From contig NZ_JAODWD010000004.1 in assembly GCF_025345615.1 (NCBI RefSeq), forward strand, positions 1-64,000: a stretch of 64,000 nucleotides of DNA, given 5' to 3'. Each line of letters begins with the position of its first letter. Position 1 is the first letter of the stretch. The notes under the pieces were generated by a model that saw nothing but the letters and a program-made list of their open reading frames with translations, ran no database searches and had not been told where the DNA came from. The translations under genes were made by a program, and so were the position numbers. Below, piece after piece: positions 54,421 through 63,379 of the stretch. Source of the stretch: Mycobacterium deserti (lineage in GTDB: Bacteria > Actinomycetota > Actinomycetes > Mycobacteriales > Mycobacteriaceae).

Positions 54421-54927
54421 GTGGACATCGAGCACCCCGGTGCCGATAGACGGTGGGACGACAGCCGCGACGAGACGGAAGCCCAACGCCTGGATCGAAA
54501 TTGGTCCAGCCTCCTGCAGGAGTTGCGGGTCGCTCAGACCGGCGTGCAGCTCCTCACCGGGTTTCTCTTGATCCTGCCGTTTCAGCCACGGTTCACCCAG
54601 CTCGACGCCGCCATGCGCACGGTGTACCTCGTCACGGTGTCCTGCTCGATCGGCGCGACGGTGTTGCTGGTGGCCCCTGTCAGCATGCACCGGCTGCTGT
54701 TTCGCCGGCACCGCATGAAGACGTTGGTGGCCACCACACACAAGTACGCGATCGTGGGGACGCTGCTGCTCGGGACGGCGTTGACCGGAGTCGCCGTCGT
54801 CATCTTCGACAGCGTCGTGGGCCGAACCGGCGCGTGGATCGCCGGGAGTGTCACGGTGGCTGCCCTCGCATTGTTCTGGTACATCCAGCCGCTGCGGGAC
54901 CGCGGTGCGCGGGACACCGGTTATTAG
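54421..54927 (+). CDS. DUF6328-like membrane protein
   Basis: 168 residues from GTG 54421. Four hydrophobic helices with the family pattern RLDRNWSSLLQELRVAQTGVQ, LLTGFLLILPFQPRF, and VAPVSMHRLLFRRHR. Members are sometimes listed as sodium:proton antiporters, without evidence. Function unknown. Confidence 0.78.
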   Translation: MDIEHPGADRRWDDSRDETEAQRLDRNWSSLLQELRVAQTGVQLLTGFLLILPFQPRFTQLDAAMRTVYLVTVSCSIGATVLLVAPVSMHRLLFRRHRMKTLVATTHKYAIVGTLLLGTALTGVAVVIFDSVVGRTGAWIAGSVTVAALALFWYIQPLRDRGARDTGY

Positions 54928-54963
54928 GGTTTGCATGGCCATGAGCAGGGGAACTCACGCCGC

Positions 54964-55914
54964 ATGTTGATCCGACGTTTAGCGCGCCCGATGCTGTCAG
55001 CCGTCTTCATCTCCCGGGGCGTGGACGCCCTGCGTAGCCCCAAACCGGCGGCGGATGCCGCACGGCCCACGCTGGAAGGCCTGAGCAAGCTGCCCGATCC
55101 CGTCGGCCCGAACGTTCCGAACAACGCCGAGACGGTGGCCCGCGTCAACGCCGCCGTGCAGATCGGTGGGGGCCTGCTCTTGGCGACCGGCAAACTGCCG
55201 CGAGTCGCGTCGGCGGCGCTGGCGCTCAGTGTCGTACCGGGTAGCCTTGGCGGACACGCGTTCTGGAGTGAAAGCGATCCGCAGCGCAAGGCCGATGAGC
55301 GACGCGCGTTCCTCACCGACATCAGTTTGATCGGCGGCCTGATCATCGCGGCGGTCGACACCGAAGGCAAACCGTCTCTGGGTTGGCGCGCTCGTCGGGC
55401 GGCCGGGAAGGTCAGCGCCGCGCTGCCCGTCGGAGCGGCGGCCGGTGGCAGCCTCGCCGACAGCGCGTTCGCCGAGAAGGTAGGCCACGGCCTGCAGGTC
55501 GGCGCCGAGCGCGGCCGCGAGATTGCGCATGTGGCCCGCGAGCGCGGTGCCGAACTGGCCGATGTTGCCCGCGACCGCGGCCCGGAGCTGGCCGAAGTCG
55601 CCCGGCGGCGCGGCCTCGAGCTCGCCGAAGTGGCTCGCGAACGGGGCGCCGAGATCGCCGACGTCGCGCGCGACCGCGGCCCCGAGTTGGCCGAAGCGGC
55701 GCGCAGGCGCAGCCTCGAACTCGCCGAAGCGGCGCGTGACCGGGCGCCGGAGCTCACCGATACCGCCCGCGACCGCGGCGCCGAACTCGCCGAGGTGGCG
55801 TCCAAGCGTGCCAGCGACCTGGCTGATACCGCGCGCGCTCAGGCGAAGTATCAGGCCAAGCAGGCAAAGCGCCAGGCCAAACAAACGAAGAAGAACGCCA
55901 GCCGTTGGGGCTGA
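54964..55914 (+). CDS. DoxX-domain membrane protein with ten 11-residue repeats
   Basis: 316 residues from ATG 54964. The N-terminal half (about 1-135) fits the DoxX membrane fold (ARPMLSAVFISRGVDALRSPKP, AVQIGGGLLLATGKLPRVASAALALSVVPG). After a linker, residues 182-291 are ten units of 11 residues of the form xRGxELAxVAR, predicted to be one long charged amphipathic helix. The tail is Lys/Gln/Ala-rich. An 11-residue period suits hendecad coiled coils or membrane-surface helices. It could tether DoxX to a partner or surface. Role unknown. Confidence 0.85.
   Translation: MLIRRLARPMLSAVFISRGVDALRSPKPAADAARPTLEGLSKLPDPVGPNVPNNAETVARVNAAVQIGGGLLLATGKLPRVASAALALSVVPGSLGGHAFWSESDPQRKADERRAFLTDISLIGGLIIAAVDTEGKPSLGWRARRAAGKVSAALPVGAAAGGSLADSAFAEKVGHGLQVGAERGREIAHVARERGAELADVARDRGPELAEVARRRGLELAEVARERGAEIADVARDRGPELAEAARRRSLELAEAARDRAPELTDTARDRGAELAEVASKRASDLADTARAQAKYQAKQAKRQAKQTKKNASRWG
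55507..55836 (+). repeat. Ten tandem 33-bp repeat units inside the DoxX gene
   Basis: Ten consecutive 33-base units encode ERGREIAHVAR, ERGAELADVAR, DRGPELAEVAR, RRGLELAEVAR and six further variants. The register is exact, with no insertions. The first units are more alike than the last ones. Confidence 0.85.
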
Positions 55915-56004
55915 CCCTTCGTCTCACAGCGCGATAAATCGTTCTCCTGCACAGGTGGTGGCGGTACATTGACACCCCACCTTCCTGTGTAGGAGAGCGA
56001 TGCC

Positions 56005-56511
56005 ATGACCACCGGCGATTTCCAGTCCCAACCCGGCCAGTACGGCGAGCCCGGCTCCTACCCCCCATCCGGTGGTTATCCCCCACCCGGTGGCGAAGCG
56101 GGCGGATTGGCGATCCGGTTCGCCGCCCGGCTGATCGACGGCGTCCTCGTCGGCGTCGTCAGCTGGATCCTGATCTTTGCGACCGACTCGCTGTCCAACT
56201 ACTTGGTAACCGGGTTGTTCACCGGCTTGCTGACGTTCGTGTACTTCCTCGTCTTCGAGACGACACAAGGGTGGACGCCCGGCAAGAAGCTGCTGGGCCT
56301 ACGGGTGCACGGACCGGGCGGAGCGCCGAAGCCGACCCCCGCGCAGTCGGCTATCCGCAACTCGTGGACCGTGCTGCCGATCGTCCCTTTCATCGGCGGG
56401 TTGCTCGGCGTGATCGCGATCATCGTGATCGCGGTGACCATCAACGGCAGTCCGACCAAGCAGGGCAAGCACGACGAGATCGCGGGTGGCACTCAGGTCG
56501 TCAAGGACTGA
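56005..56511 (+). CDS. RDD-family membrane protein
   Basis: 168 residues from ATG 56005 with AGGAGAG upstream. The Pro/Gly/Tyr-rich start (GSYPPSGGYPPPGG) is common in actinobacterial RDD proteins. Conserved Arg and Asp lie in AIRFAARLIDGVLVGV, and WTPGKKLLGLRV follows. Three to four helices. Possible transport role; unknown. Confidence 0.87.
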   Translation: MTTGDFQSQPGQYGEPGSYPPSGGYPPPGGEAGGLAIRFAARLIDGVLVGVVSWILIFATDSLSNYLVTGLFTGLLTFVYFLVFETTQGWTPGKKLLGLRVHGPGGAPKPTPAQSAIRNSWTVLPIVPFIGGLLGVIAIIVIAVTINGSPTKQGKHDEIAGGTQVVKD

Positions 56512-56526
56512 CCTCTCGCTCGGGCG

Positions 56527-57978
56527 TCAGACCACCACCCACAACGCCAGGCTGATCAGGAATGCCGTGAGCCCGAGCGTGGTCTCCATGACGGTCCATG
56601 TCTTCAGCGTCGTTTTCACGTCCATGCCGAGGAAGCGACTGACCAGCCAGAAGCCCGAGTCGTTCACATGTGACAGCACAGTCGCTCCCGCAGCGATGGC
56701 GACAACGAGCAGGGTCAGTTGGAGGCTGCTCAGATTCGCGTCCGCGGCCGCAGCGCCGAGCAATCCCGCTGTGGTCGTCAAGGCCACAGTCGCAGAGCCC
56801 TGCGCCACCCGAAGCAGTGTGGCGATGATGAAGGCCTGCAGAATGAGGGAAATCCCCAGACTCGACAGCGAACTGCTCAGCGCATCCCCGATACCGCTCA
56901 AGCGCAGCACGCCGCCGAACATGCCACCGGCGCCGGTGATCAGGATGATCGAACAGATGGGTCCGAGGGCATCGTCGAAGATGCTGCTGACATCGGCCAT
57001 CGACCGGCCCCGCAGTCCCAAGACGAGTGTGGCCACGATGACCGTGATGAGCAGTGCCACCGAGGTTTGACCGAGCAGCTTGAGGTACTCGGCCCACGAG
57101 GCACCCTCCTCGATCACTCCCGCAGTCATGAGGGTGTCGAGCACGGTGTTGAAGGAGATCAAGACGAACGGCAGCAGCAGAACTGCGAGGACCGTCGTGA
57201 AGGCCGGCGGCGCCGTACGGGTCTTCGATGCCTGCGCGGTGCTGCGGCTTTCGGCTGCGCCGGTACCGAGTGCGCCGTCGTCGATTCCCTCGTCGCGTCC
57301 ACCGTTCATCTGTCCGAACAACGCCTCAGGAATGTCGACATACACCCGGCGACCCATCATTTGGGACACGAGATAAGCGCCGACGTACCACGAAGCGACG
57401 GCGATGGGCGTCCCTACCAGCAAGGTGAGGCCGATGTTGGCCTCCAGCGCTTCGGCGGCTGCCACCGGTCCCGGATGCGGGGGCACCAACGCATGCATGG
57501 CCGCGAAAGCGCCTGCGGCCGGGAAGGCATACAGAAGGAGCGAGCCGCCGAATCGCCGCGCCACCGTCATGATGATCGGCAGGAAGACGACGAAACCGGC
57601 GTCGAAGAAGATCGGGAAGCCAAAGATCAGCGCGGCGACACCCAGTGCTAGTGGAGCGCGCTTCTCACCGAACCTGTTGATAAGCGTGTCGGCCAGAACT
57701 TGGGCCCCGCCGGTGATTTCGAGAAGTCGGCCGATCATGACCCCGAACCCGACGAGTAGGGCGACCGAGCCGAGCGTGTTGGAGAAACCGAAAGACAGCG
57801 CATCCGGGATGTCGACCACCGGGATACCAGAGGCCAGTGCCGTCAGCACGCTGACCAACACGAGCGCCAGGAACGCGTGCAGCTTCAGCTTCATGATCAG
57901 AAACAGCAGGACGGCGACGGCCACGGCCGCGATCAACAGCAGCGTGGTGGCACCGTAAGCCGGCTCAATAGCTTCCAC
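56527..57978 (-). CDS. gntP: GntP-family gluconate permease
   Basis: 483 residues from GTG 57978 with GGAGGA close upstream. About twelve helices. Family signatures: KLKLHAFLALVLVSVLTALASG, GFGVMIGRLLEITGGAQVLAD, FPIFFDAGFVVFLPI, and LVPPHPGPVAAAEALE. It starts 12 bases after gntK, so kinase and permease form one operon for gluconate uptake and phosphorylation. Confidence 0.92.
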   Translation of the reverse strand: MEAIEPAYGATTLLLIAAVAVAVLLFLIMKLKLHAFLALVLVSVLTALASGIPVVDIPDALSFGFSNTLGSVALLVGFGVMIGRLLEITGGAQVLADTLINRFGEKRAPLALGVAALIFGFPIFFDAGFVVFLPIIMTVARRFGGSLLLYAFPAAGAFAAMHALVPPHPGPVAAAEALEANIGLTLLVGTPIAVASWYVGAYLVSQMMGRRVYVDIPEALFGQMNGGRDEGIDDGALGTGAAESRSTAQASKTRTAPPAFTTVLAVLLLPFVLISFNTVLDTLMTAGVIEEGASWAEYLKLLGQTSVALLITVIVATLVLGLRGRSMADVSSIFDDALGPICSIILITGAGGMFGGVLRLSGIGDALSSSLSSLGISLILQAFIIATLLRVAQGSATVALTTTAGLLGAAAADANLSSLQLTLLVVAIAAGATVLSHVNDSGFWLVSRFLGMDVKTTLKTWTVMETTLGLTAFLISLALWVVV

Positions 57979-57990
57979 TAGTCCTCCAGT

Positions 57991-58506
57991 TCATTGGCGT
58001 CCCTGTTCGGTCGTGCGCGCTTCAGCTGTGTCGACGTAGTTTTCGACGATCGAGTCGATGTTCTGGTCCACGTCGATGGCAACTCCGAACTCATCCGGTT
58101 CGAGCGGTTCGAGGGTCTGAAACTGAGATGCCAGAAGGGATGCCGGCATGAAGTGTCCCGGCCGGCTCGCCTGCCGCCTGCTGATGACTTCGAGCGAACC
58201 GGCCAGATGGACGAATTCGACCTCGGCGCAATGGCGGCGCAGCTGATCGCGGTACTTGCGCTTGAGCGCCGAGCAACTCATGACTCCGCCGTCGCGGTGG
58301 GCACCCAGCCACTCACCGATCGCCTCGAGCCAGGGATGACGATCGTCGTCGTTCAGCGCTTGCCCGGCCGTCATCTTCGCGATGTTCGCCGGTGGATGGA
58401 AGTCGTCGGCATCGGCGAACGGCACACGCAGACGCTGAGCGAGCGCAGCCCCGACGGTCGACTTTCCGGAGCCGGACACGCCCATGACGACTATCGGTGA
58501 CGCCAT
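57991..58506 (-). CDS. gntK: Gluconokinase
   Basis: 171 residues from ATG 58506; GTG 58515 three codons earlier is an alternative. P-loop VVMGVSGSGKSTVG, DADDFHPPANIAKMTAGQALNDDDRHPWL, and CSALKRKYRDQLR are gluconokinase signatures. It converts gluconate to 6-phosphogluconate. First gene of gntK-gntP, divergent from a GntR regulator. Confidence 0.94.
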   Translation of the reverse strand: MASPIVVMGVSGSGKSTVGAALAQRLRVPFADADDFHPPANIAKMTAGQALNDDDRHPWLEAIGEWLGAHRDGGVMSCSALKRKYRDQLRRHCAEVEFVHLAGSLEVISRRQASRPGHFMPASLLASQFQTLEPLEPDEFGVAIDVDQNIDSIVENYVDTAEARTTEQGRQ

Positions 58507-58556
58507 TCCCTCCACCTACCCGGTTGTGTTTGGCGTCACATAGCTTGCCGTAATCG

Positions 58557-58596
58557 TCATACGTTTGCAAGGTCGAATCCAATTCATATGTTTTTA
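58557..58596. promoter_or_regulatory. Direct repeats between gntK and gntR
   Basis: TCATACGTTTGCA (58557-58569) and TCATATGTTTTTA (58584-58596) are similar, 27 bases apart, in the divergent intergenic region. They are candidate operators for the GntR regulator, though the fit to known GntR sites is loose. Confidence 0.35.
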
Positions 58597-58629
58597 GACG
58601 CCTCAGCAAAGCTATGACAAGATGTATCC

Positions 58630-59355
58630 GTGGCTGCTCAACCACACGTCGGCGCATTGCACGACAGTTTGCTCACCGCACTGGGCACCGGAATCGTGTC
58701 TGGTCGATACCCGATGGGCCGAGTCCTCACCCTGGACGAGGTCAGCGCGCAGCACGGCGTCTCGCGCAGTGTCGCCCGCGAAGCGATTCGGGTGCTCGAG
58801 TCGATGGGCATGGTCGCGTCACGCCGACGGGTCGGCATCACTATTCAACCGTCTCAGGAGTGGAATGTCTTCGACCCGAGGCTGATTCGCTGGCGTCTGG
58901 ACTCCGGTGACCGCGCAGCGCAATTGGTCTCGTTGTCGGAATTGCGGCGTGGATTCGAACCCGCCGCCGCGGCGCTGGCCGCGCGGCGTGCCGACCCCCA
59001 TCAGTGCCGCATCCTCGCGGCCGCGGTCTCCGATATGGTGGTGCACGGCCGAAACGGCGACCTCCAGTCTTATTTGTTGGCGGACAAGATCTTTCACCGG
59101 ACGCTGCTCGAAGCGAGCGGCAATGAGATGTTTCGCGCACTCAACGGCGTCGTCGCCGAGGTCCTCACCGGACGTACCCAGCACGGCATGATGCCCGCGA
59201 CGCCCAACCCGGTCGCAATCGAGTTGCATGACGAGGTCGCACGCGCGATACGGATGCGTGACGAGTCGGCGGCCGAGCGCGCCATGCTGGGGATCATCGA
59301 CGAAGCAGCGTCCGCGGTTACCTCGGAGGCGTCGGAACCGGCTTCAGATCGGTAG
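58630..59355 (+). CDS. gntR: GntR-family (FadR type) transcriptional regulator
   Basis: 241 residues from GTG 58630. Winged helix VLTLDEVSAQHGVSRSVAREAIRVLESMGMV, followed by an all-helical FCD effector domain with likely metal ligands (DKIFHRTLLEASGN, ELHDEVARAI). Divergent from gntK-gntP, so probably a gluconate-responsive repressor. Overlaps the convergent lipoprotein gene by 12 bases. Confidence 0.9.
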   Translation: MAAQPHVGALHDSLLTALGTGIVSGRYPMGRVLTLDEVSAQHGVSRSVAREAIRVLESMGMVASRRRVGITIQPSQEWNVFDPRLIRWRLDSGDRAAQLVSLSELRRGFEPAAAALAARRADPHQCRILAAAVSDMVVHGRNGDLQSYLLADKIFHRTLLEASGNEMFRALNGVVAEVLTGRTQHGMMPATPNPVAIELHDEVARAIRMRDESAAERAMLGIIDEAASAVTSEASEPASDR

Positions 59356-59865
59356 TAGATCGAAGTTCATCAACAAGCCGTCGACGTTGTTCACCGCGAC
59401 CGTGCGTCGCACCGCGGCCCCATCGGACGTCACGTCGCAGTGGGCGGTGGCACCGACAGTGCCGTCCAGACCGGTTTCGCATGTCACCGAGTCGACCCGC
59501 GCACCCGTCTCGGCGACCAGACGCGAGACCGTCTGCTCGAGTTGTTCCTTGGACACCGCGGGTGTCATCTCGTAGTCGATCTTGTTGCCGTCGACAGCGG
59601 TGATTGTGACGACAGGCTCGAAGCTGTTGGTCGGGCTGATGACGACCTCGCACCGCGCGCTGCTGCCGACCTCGCCGATGAGGTCTTCCTTGCACGTGAC
59701 CGATTGGGGCTTCTCACCCGCTGCGGCGAGACGGTCGGTGATTTCACTTTGCAGAGCGTTCTTTGAAACCGTCGGCGAAGGGTTCACTCTCGCGTCGAAG
59801 TCACACCCACAGACCAGCGCAACCGCGGCGACCATGGCCGCGAGGGCCGTCGTCTCCGTTCGCAT
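59344..59865 (-). CDS. Lipoprotein with two DUF4333 domains
   Basis: 173 residues from ATG 59865 with AGGGAG upstream. Signal peptide with lipobox (ALVCGC), then two tandem copies of the DUF4333 pattern: VSKNALQSEITDRL with SVTCKEDLIGEVGSSARCEV, and VSKEQLEQTVSRLV with SVTCETGLDGTVGATAHCDV. Each copy has one Cys pair. Envelope-anchored; function unknown. Confidence 0.87.
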   Translation of the reverse strand: MRTETTALAAMVAAVALVCGCDFDARVNPSPTVSKNALQSEITDRLAAAGEKPQSVTCKEDLIGEVGSSARCEVVISPTNSFEPVVTITAVDGNKIDYEMTPAVSKEQLEQTVSRLVAETGARVDSVTCETGLDGTVGATAHCDVTSDGAAVRRTVAVNNVDGLLMNFDLLPI

Positions 59866-59973
59866 CACCGCTCCCTGGGACGTTTGCTGTTGATTGCGCA
59901 CCGAATGTTGGCTGGGACCATAGCAAGTCGGCAACCAGAGCAATGGTTAACTGCCAAAGTGGGCAGACAACAC

Positions 59974-60846
59974 ATGCTGGCGCGTCGCTTCTTCGATCGT
60001 CTCGAACCGGTGCACGCCGTCACCTACTTTGCACCAGAGGCGCGCGCGGCGCTCGACGGCCTTGGCTTCAAGGGATTCTGGATGGGCTACTTCGCGGCTC
60101 GTTCGGCGCCGCTGGGTGTGGTCCCGCCGCACGTCGTTACGGCGCTGTTCTACAACTTCTCCCCGGAACGCGTCGCGAAGGCCCTGCCCGCCGTGTGGGA
60201 CATCGCCTCACCGGCCGATGCGCTGCGCGCGCGGGCGGAATCGGCCGTCGCGGCGCTGCGCCGCTACGGCGTCGACGACGGAGACGATGTGCGCACGGCG
60301 GCCGACCTGGCGGCCAAGGCGGCACGTGCCGCGTCGATGGATGGCCGACCGCTGTTCGCGGCCAACGCGGCGCTGGACTGGCCCGACGACCCGCTGGCCA
60401 AGCTGTGGCATGCGGCCACCCTGCTGCGTGAGCAGCGCGGCGATGGCCACGTCGCGGTGCTGTCGTCGCTCGGCATCTCCGGTCGCGAGTGCAACGTCCT
60501 GCACGCGGCCGCCGGCCGCGTGCCGAAGGAGATGATCATGCGCAGCCGCGACTACGACGAGCAGCAATGGTCTCGCTACCAGGACCGCCTGGCCAGCCGC
60601 GGCCTGCTCGACCGCGACGGCGAACTCACCGAGGCCGGCCGCGACCTCAAGCAACGTGTCGAGGACACCACCGACAGGCTGGCTCTTCCGACACTCGACG
60701 TCCTCGACGATCGTGAGGTGGAGGCACTGTTCCAAGCCCTCACGCCGATCACCCGGAAGGTGGTTGCCGGCGGCGACATCCCGGCCGCGACGCCGATGGG
60801 CCTGAGCCGCGACGACCTCGACGACTCCAGCGCGCACCTCCCCTAG
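59974..60846 (+). CDS. SCO6745-like family protein
   Basis: 290 residues from ATG 59974. The N-terminal block [24 protein letters not shown], then [34 protein letters not shown], and a C-terminal MarR-like helix region ([30 protein letters not shown]) match a conserved actinobacterial family I know as SCO6745. Cytoplasmic. It may have a winged-helix part; function unknown. Confidence 0.8.
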   Translation: MLARRFFDRLEPVHAVTYFAPEARAALDGLGFKGFWMGYFAARSAPLGVVPPHVVTALFYNFSPERVAKALPAVWDIASPADALRARAESAVAALRRYGVDDGDDVRTAADLAAKAARAASMDGRPLFAANAALDWPDDPLAKLWHAATLLREQRGDGHVAVLSSLGISGRECNVLHAAAGRVPKEMIMRSRDYDEQQWSRYQDRLASRGLLDRDGELTEAGRDLKQRVEDTTDRLALPTLDVLDDREVEALFQALTPITRKVVAGGDIPAATPMGLSRDDLDDSSAHLP

Positions 60847-60866
60847 CCCCCTTCGCGAGAGTCGTG

Positions 60867-61193
60867 ATGATGCTGAAGTCGATCGCCTTGTTCTTCCTCG
60901 CGGCGCTCCTCGAGATCGGCGGCGCGTGGCTGGTGTGGCAGGGATTGCGCGAACATCGGGGTTGGCTGTGGATAGGGGCGGGTGTGATCGCGCTCGGCGC
61001 CTACGGATTCGTCGCGGCGTTTCAGCCCGACCCGCACTTCGGCCGGGTACTGGCCGCATACGGCGGCGTGTTCATCGCGGGGTCCTTGGTGTGGGGAATG
61101 ATAGCCGACGGATTCCGGCCGGACCGCTGGGACGTCGTGGGCGCGCTGATCAGTCTCGTCGGCGTCGGGATCATCATGTACGCCCCGCGCTGA
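60867..61193 (+). CDS. YnfA/UPF0060 family small membrane protein
   Basis: 108 residues from ATG 60867 (GTG 60864 and ATG 60870 also possible). Four helices with the family pattern [55 protein letters not shown] and [13 protein letters not shown]. Related in size to small multidrug resistance proteins. Function unproven. Confidence 0.9.
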   Translation: MMLKSIALFFLAALLEIGGAWLVWQGLREHRGWLWIGAGVIALGAYGFVAAFQPDPHFGRVLAAYGGVFIAGSLVWGMIADGFRPDRWDVVGALISLVGVGIIMYAPR

Positions 61194-63149
61194 CTAGGGC
61201 TGGTTGCGGTTCCACTCCACCCAGCCGACGCCGCTGCGTCCGTCGGCGGTGTCGACGACGACCCAGGCCCGCGGGAAGTGACTGATCCGCCCGTCGGGCG
61301 ACGTCAGCAACACCGGCGCGTGGCCGCGCACCTCGATGTTCGCTGTGACGTCACCGGGCGTCAGGGTCAGTGTGGTCTGCACCGGTAATCCGTTGTCCGC
61401 GAACGTCGCCCGGTCCGTCACCGTCTGCAGTTCGACCAGCGGTGCGGCTGGATGCTGCAGGTAGCCGATCCCGAACGGCGGCGCGCCCGGGATGCGGATG
61501 TCGACTCCGTGCACGTGGGTGCCGTCGTCGAGATGTAGCGCACTCCACACCCAGTCCATCGCCCACCAGTCGCGCACACCCCACGAGTGATCGCGTTGGC
61601 CCGCGACGGCGCGCACGACGAACTCGCGGCCGTCGACGGTGACGGTGCCCGACACCGTGCACGGGATCTCGTAGCGCGGCGTGATGCGGTACAGATACGG
61701 CGTTCCGGCGGTCGTCCACACCAGATCCATCGCGATGTCGACGGCCCGGCCGGATCCGTTGTCCAGCAGCGCCGCCGGGTCGTCGTACGCCTCGCCCTGT
61801 CCGCGCATCACCACCCGGAAGGTGCGCAACGGGTCGGTGGCATCCATCGTCAGTTCGATCGCACCGGTGCCGTGCACGTCGGCGAGCGCGTAGGTGGGCA
61901 TGTTCGGGCCGCACACCAGACCGTGGATCCACGAGTTCTCCTGATTGGGATACCGGCCGAGCCGTATCCACCCGCCGACGTCCTGGGACGGGTCGACGAA
62001 GTCGAAGTACCAGCTCTCGTTCCACAACGGCTCGTCGCCGGCCTGGTGCTCGCCCTCGTCGTCGACGCTCGGCGTGAGCGGTTCGGGCAGAACGGGTTCC
62101 GGCAGCGTGCGCAAGGCATCGGTGTCGAGCACATGCTGGCAGTGGCGCTCGAGCATCACCATGAACATGGCGTCGCCGCGTTCGGTCCGCTCGACGAGCA
62201 TCGACGAGACGATCGCCATCATCACGCCGAAGAAACTCTGCCTGCGCACGCCGTCACGGACGTCATCGAGGGTCAGCGTCGCGTCTCGGCCGAGCGCGTC
62301 GTGGTAGGCGCCGAGCAGCGCGTCGTAGTGCTCGCGACGCGTCTCGTCGGCCAACGCGCACCCGAGGAAGTAGGCGACGTCGGTCACCGCGGGGCCCCAG
62401 GTGACTGTCTGCCAGTCGACCACGGTCAGCGGTCGGTCGGCGCCCGCCTGGCCGAACAACATGTTGTCCAGTCGGTAGTCGCCGTGAACCAGACCGTGCA
62501 CGCGGTCTGGCCCACCTTCGGCGGCGAGGTAGGCGTCGAAGGAGGCCACCAACTGTTCGCACACCGCACGATGCTCTGCGCGAATGCGGGCGCCGTACCG
62601 ATCGGAGAACCCTGCCCAGAGTTGACCGATCAGCGCCTGGTTCATGGGGGATTCGCGGTTCAGCCACGCGGCACTGGCCATCGCTGCGTTGCCGAGCAGA
62701 GGGCCATGCAGCCGCCCCAGCTCAGCCAACGCGAGCAGCGCCTGTTCGGTTGTGGCGCCCCGGATTTCGTCACCGACGACGGCAGGAGTCGCATCGCCCA
62801 GCAGTAAGTGGAATGCGCCGGTTGTCTCGTCGAAGCCGGCCTGGTAACACGGCGCCACCGGGCCACCGAGGTCTGGCGCGACGTCGGTGTAGAAGCGCAC
62901 CTCGCGTTCGTAAAGCCCCAGCGCCAGTCCGGTCTGCCTGCTGGCTGCATCGGTGGCCGCCACCTTGAGGACCACCGACGCGGGACCGGCGCCCCCGTCG
63001 GCGTACGACAGCGCGACCCGATAGCACTCGCTCATCTGACCGGTGCCGATGCGCTCGAACGTGAAGTCGGCGACCGGCGCTCCGATCGCCGATCCGAGCC
63101 AGTCCGCGCTCAGATCCGAAGGCCGCTCGATGATCTCAGTGGTGGGCAC
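61194..63149 (-). CDS. Aminoglycoside-phosphotransferase-like domain fused to a DUF7064/7065-type domain
   Basis: 651 residues from GTG 63149. The N-terminal 360 residues are kinase-like: catalytic [12 protein letters not shown] and metal site [13 protein letters not shown], as in choline/aminoglycoside kinases and the acyl-CoA-dehydrogenase-associated phosphotransferases of actinobacteria. The C-terminal 280 residues are beta-rich ([48 protein letters not shown]), a pattern of lipocalin-like DUF7064/7065 proteins. These are usually separate genes. Target unknown. Confidence 0.82.
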   Translation of the reverse strand: MPTTEIIERPSDLSADWLGSAIGAPVADFTFERIGTGQMSECYRVALSYADGGAGPASVVLKVAATDAASRQTGLALGLYEREVRFYTDVAPDLGGPVAPCYQAGFDETTGAFHLLLGDATPAVVGDEIRGATTEQALLALAELGRLHGPLLGNAAMASAAWLNRESPMNQALIGQLWAGFSDRYGARIRAEHRAVCEQLVASFDAYLAAEGGPDRVHGLVHGDYRLDNMLFGQAGADRPLTVVDWQTVTWGPAVTDVAYFLGCALADETRREHYDALLGAYHDALGRDATLTLDDVRDGVRRQSFFGVMMAIVSSMLVERTERGDAMFMVMLERHCQHVLDTDALRTLPEPVLPEPLTPSVDDEGEHQAGDEPLWNESWYFDFVDPSQDVGGWIRLGRYPNQENSWIHGLVCGPNMPTYALADVHGTGAIELTMDATDPLRTFRVVMRGQGEAYDDPAALLDNGSGRAVDIAMDLVWTTAGTPYLYRITPRYEIPCTVSGTVTVDGREFVVRAVAGQRDHSWGVRDWWAMDWVWSALHLDDGTHVHGVDIRIPGAPPFGIGYLQHPAAPLVELQTVTDRATFADNGLPVQTTLTLTPGDVTANIEVRGHAPVLLTSPDGRISHFPRAWVVVDTADGRSGVGWVEWNRNQP

Positions 63150-63339
63150 TCGTCGTCTCCGTATGACACTTGTCGGGTGGGGTGGCCACCGCGTCCAGCC
63201 CCGGATTGCGGTCGAAGAAGCTGAACGGCTTGAGCCAGAACGACACCCCGTCGACCGGCATCACCGGCCAATCCTTCGAACGCGTGATGTCACCGCTGAG
63301 AGAGTCCAGGGGATGCGCCACGCGATCAACAAACCACAT
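63136..63339 (-). pseudogene. C-terminal remnant of a copper amine oxidase
   Basis: 67 residues. [22 protein letters not shown] and FFDRNPGLD match the extreme C-terminus of primary-amine oxidases, where a full protein has about 600 more residues ahead. Those are absent: a carboxylesterase gene ends 40 bases upstream. It overlaps the kinase-fusion start by 14 bases. Probably a deletion remnant. Not annotated as a functional gene. Confidence 0.55.
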
Positions 63340-63379
63340 CGCAAGTGCAGGCGCAGCCGATCACGTATTCCAAAGCGGC

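Noticed and set aside
54238..54942. 234-codon minus-strand frame across the DUF6328-like gene
   Set aside because: The plus strand has a membrane protein with family motifs; the minus frame is mostly His/Arg/Gln shadow sequence.
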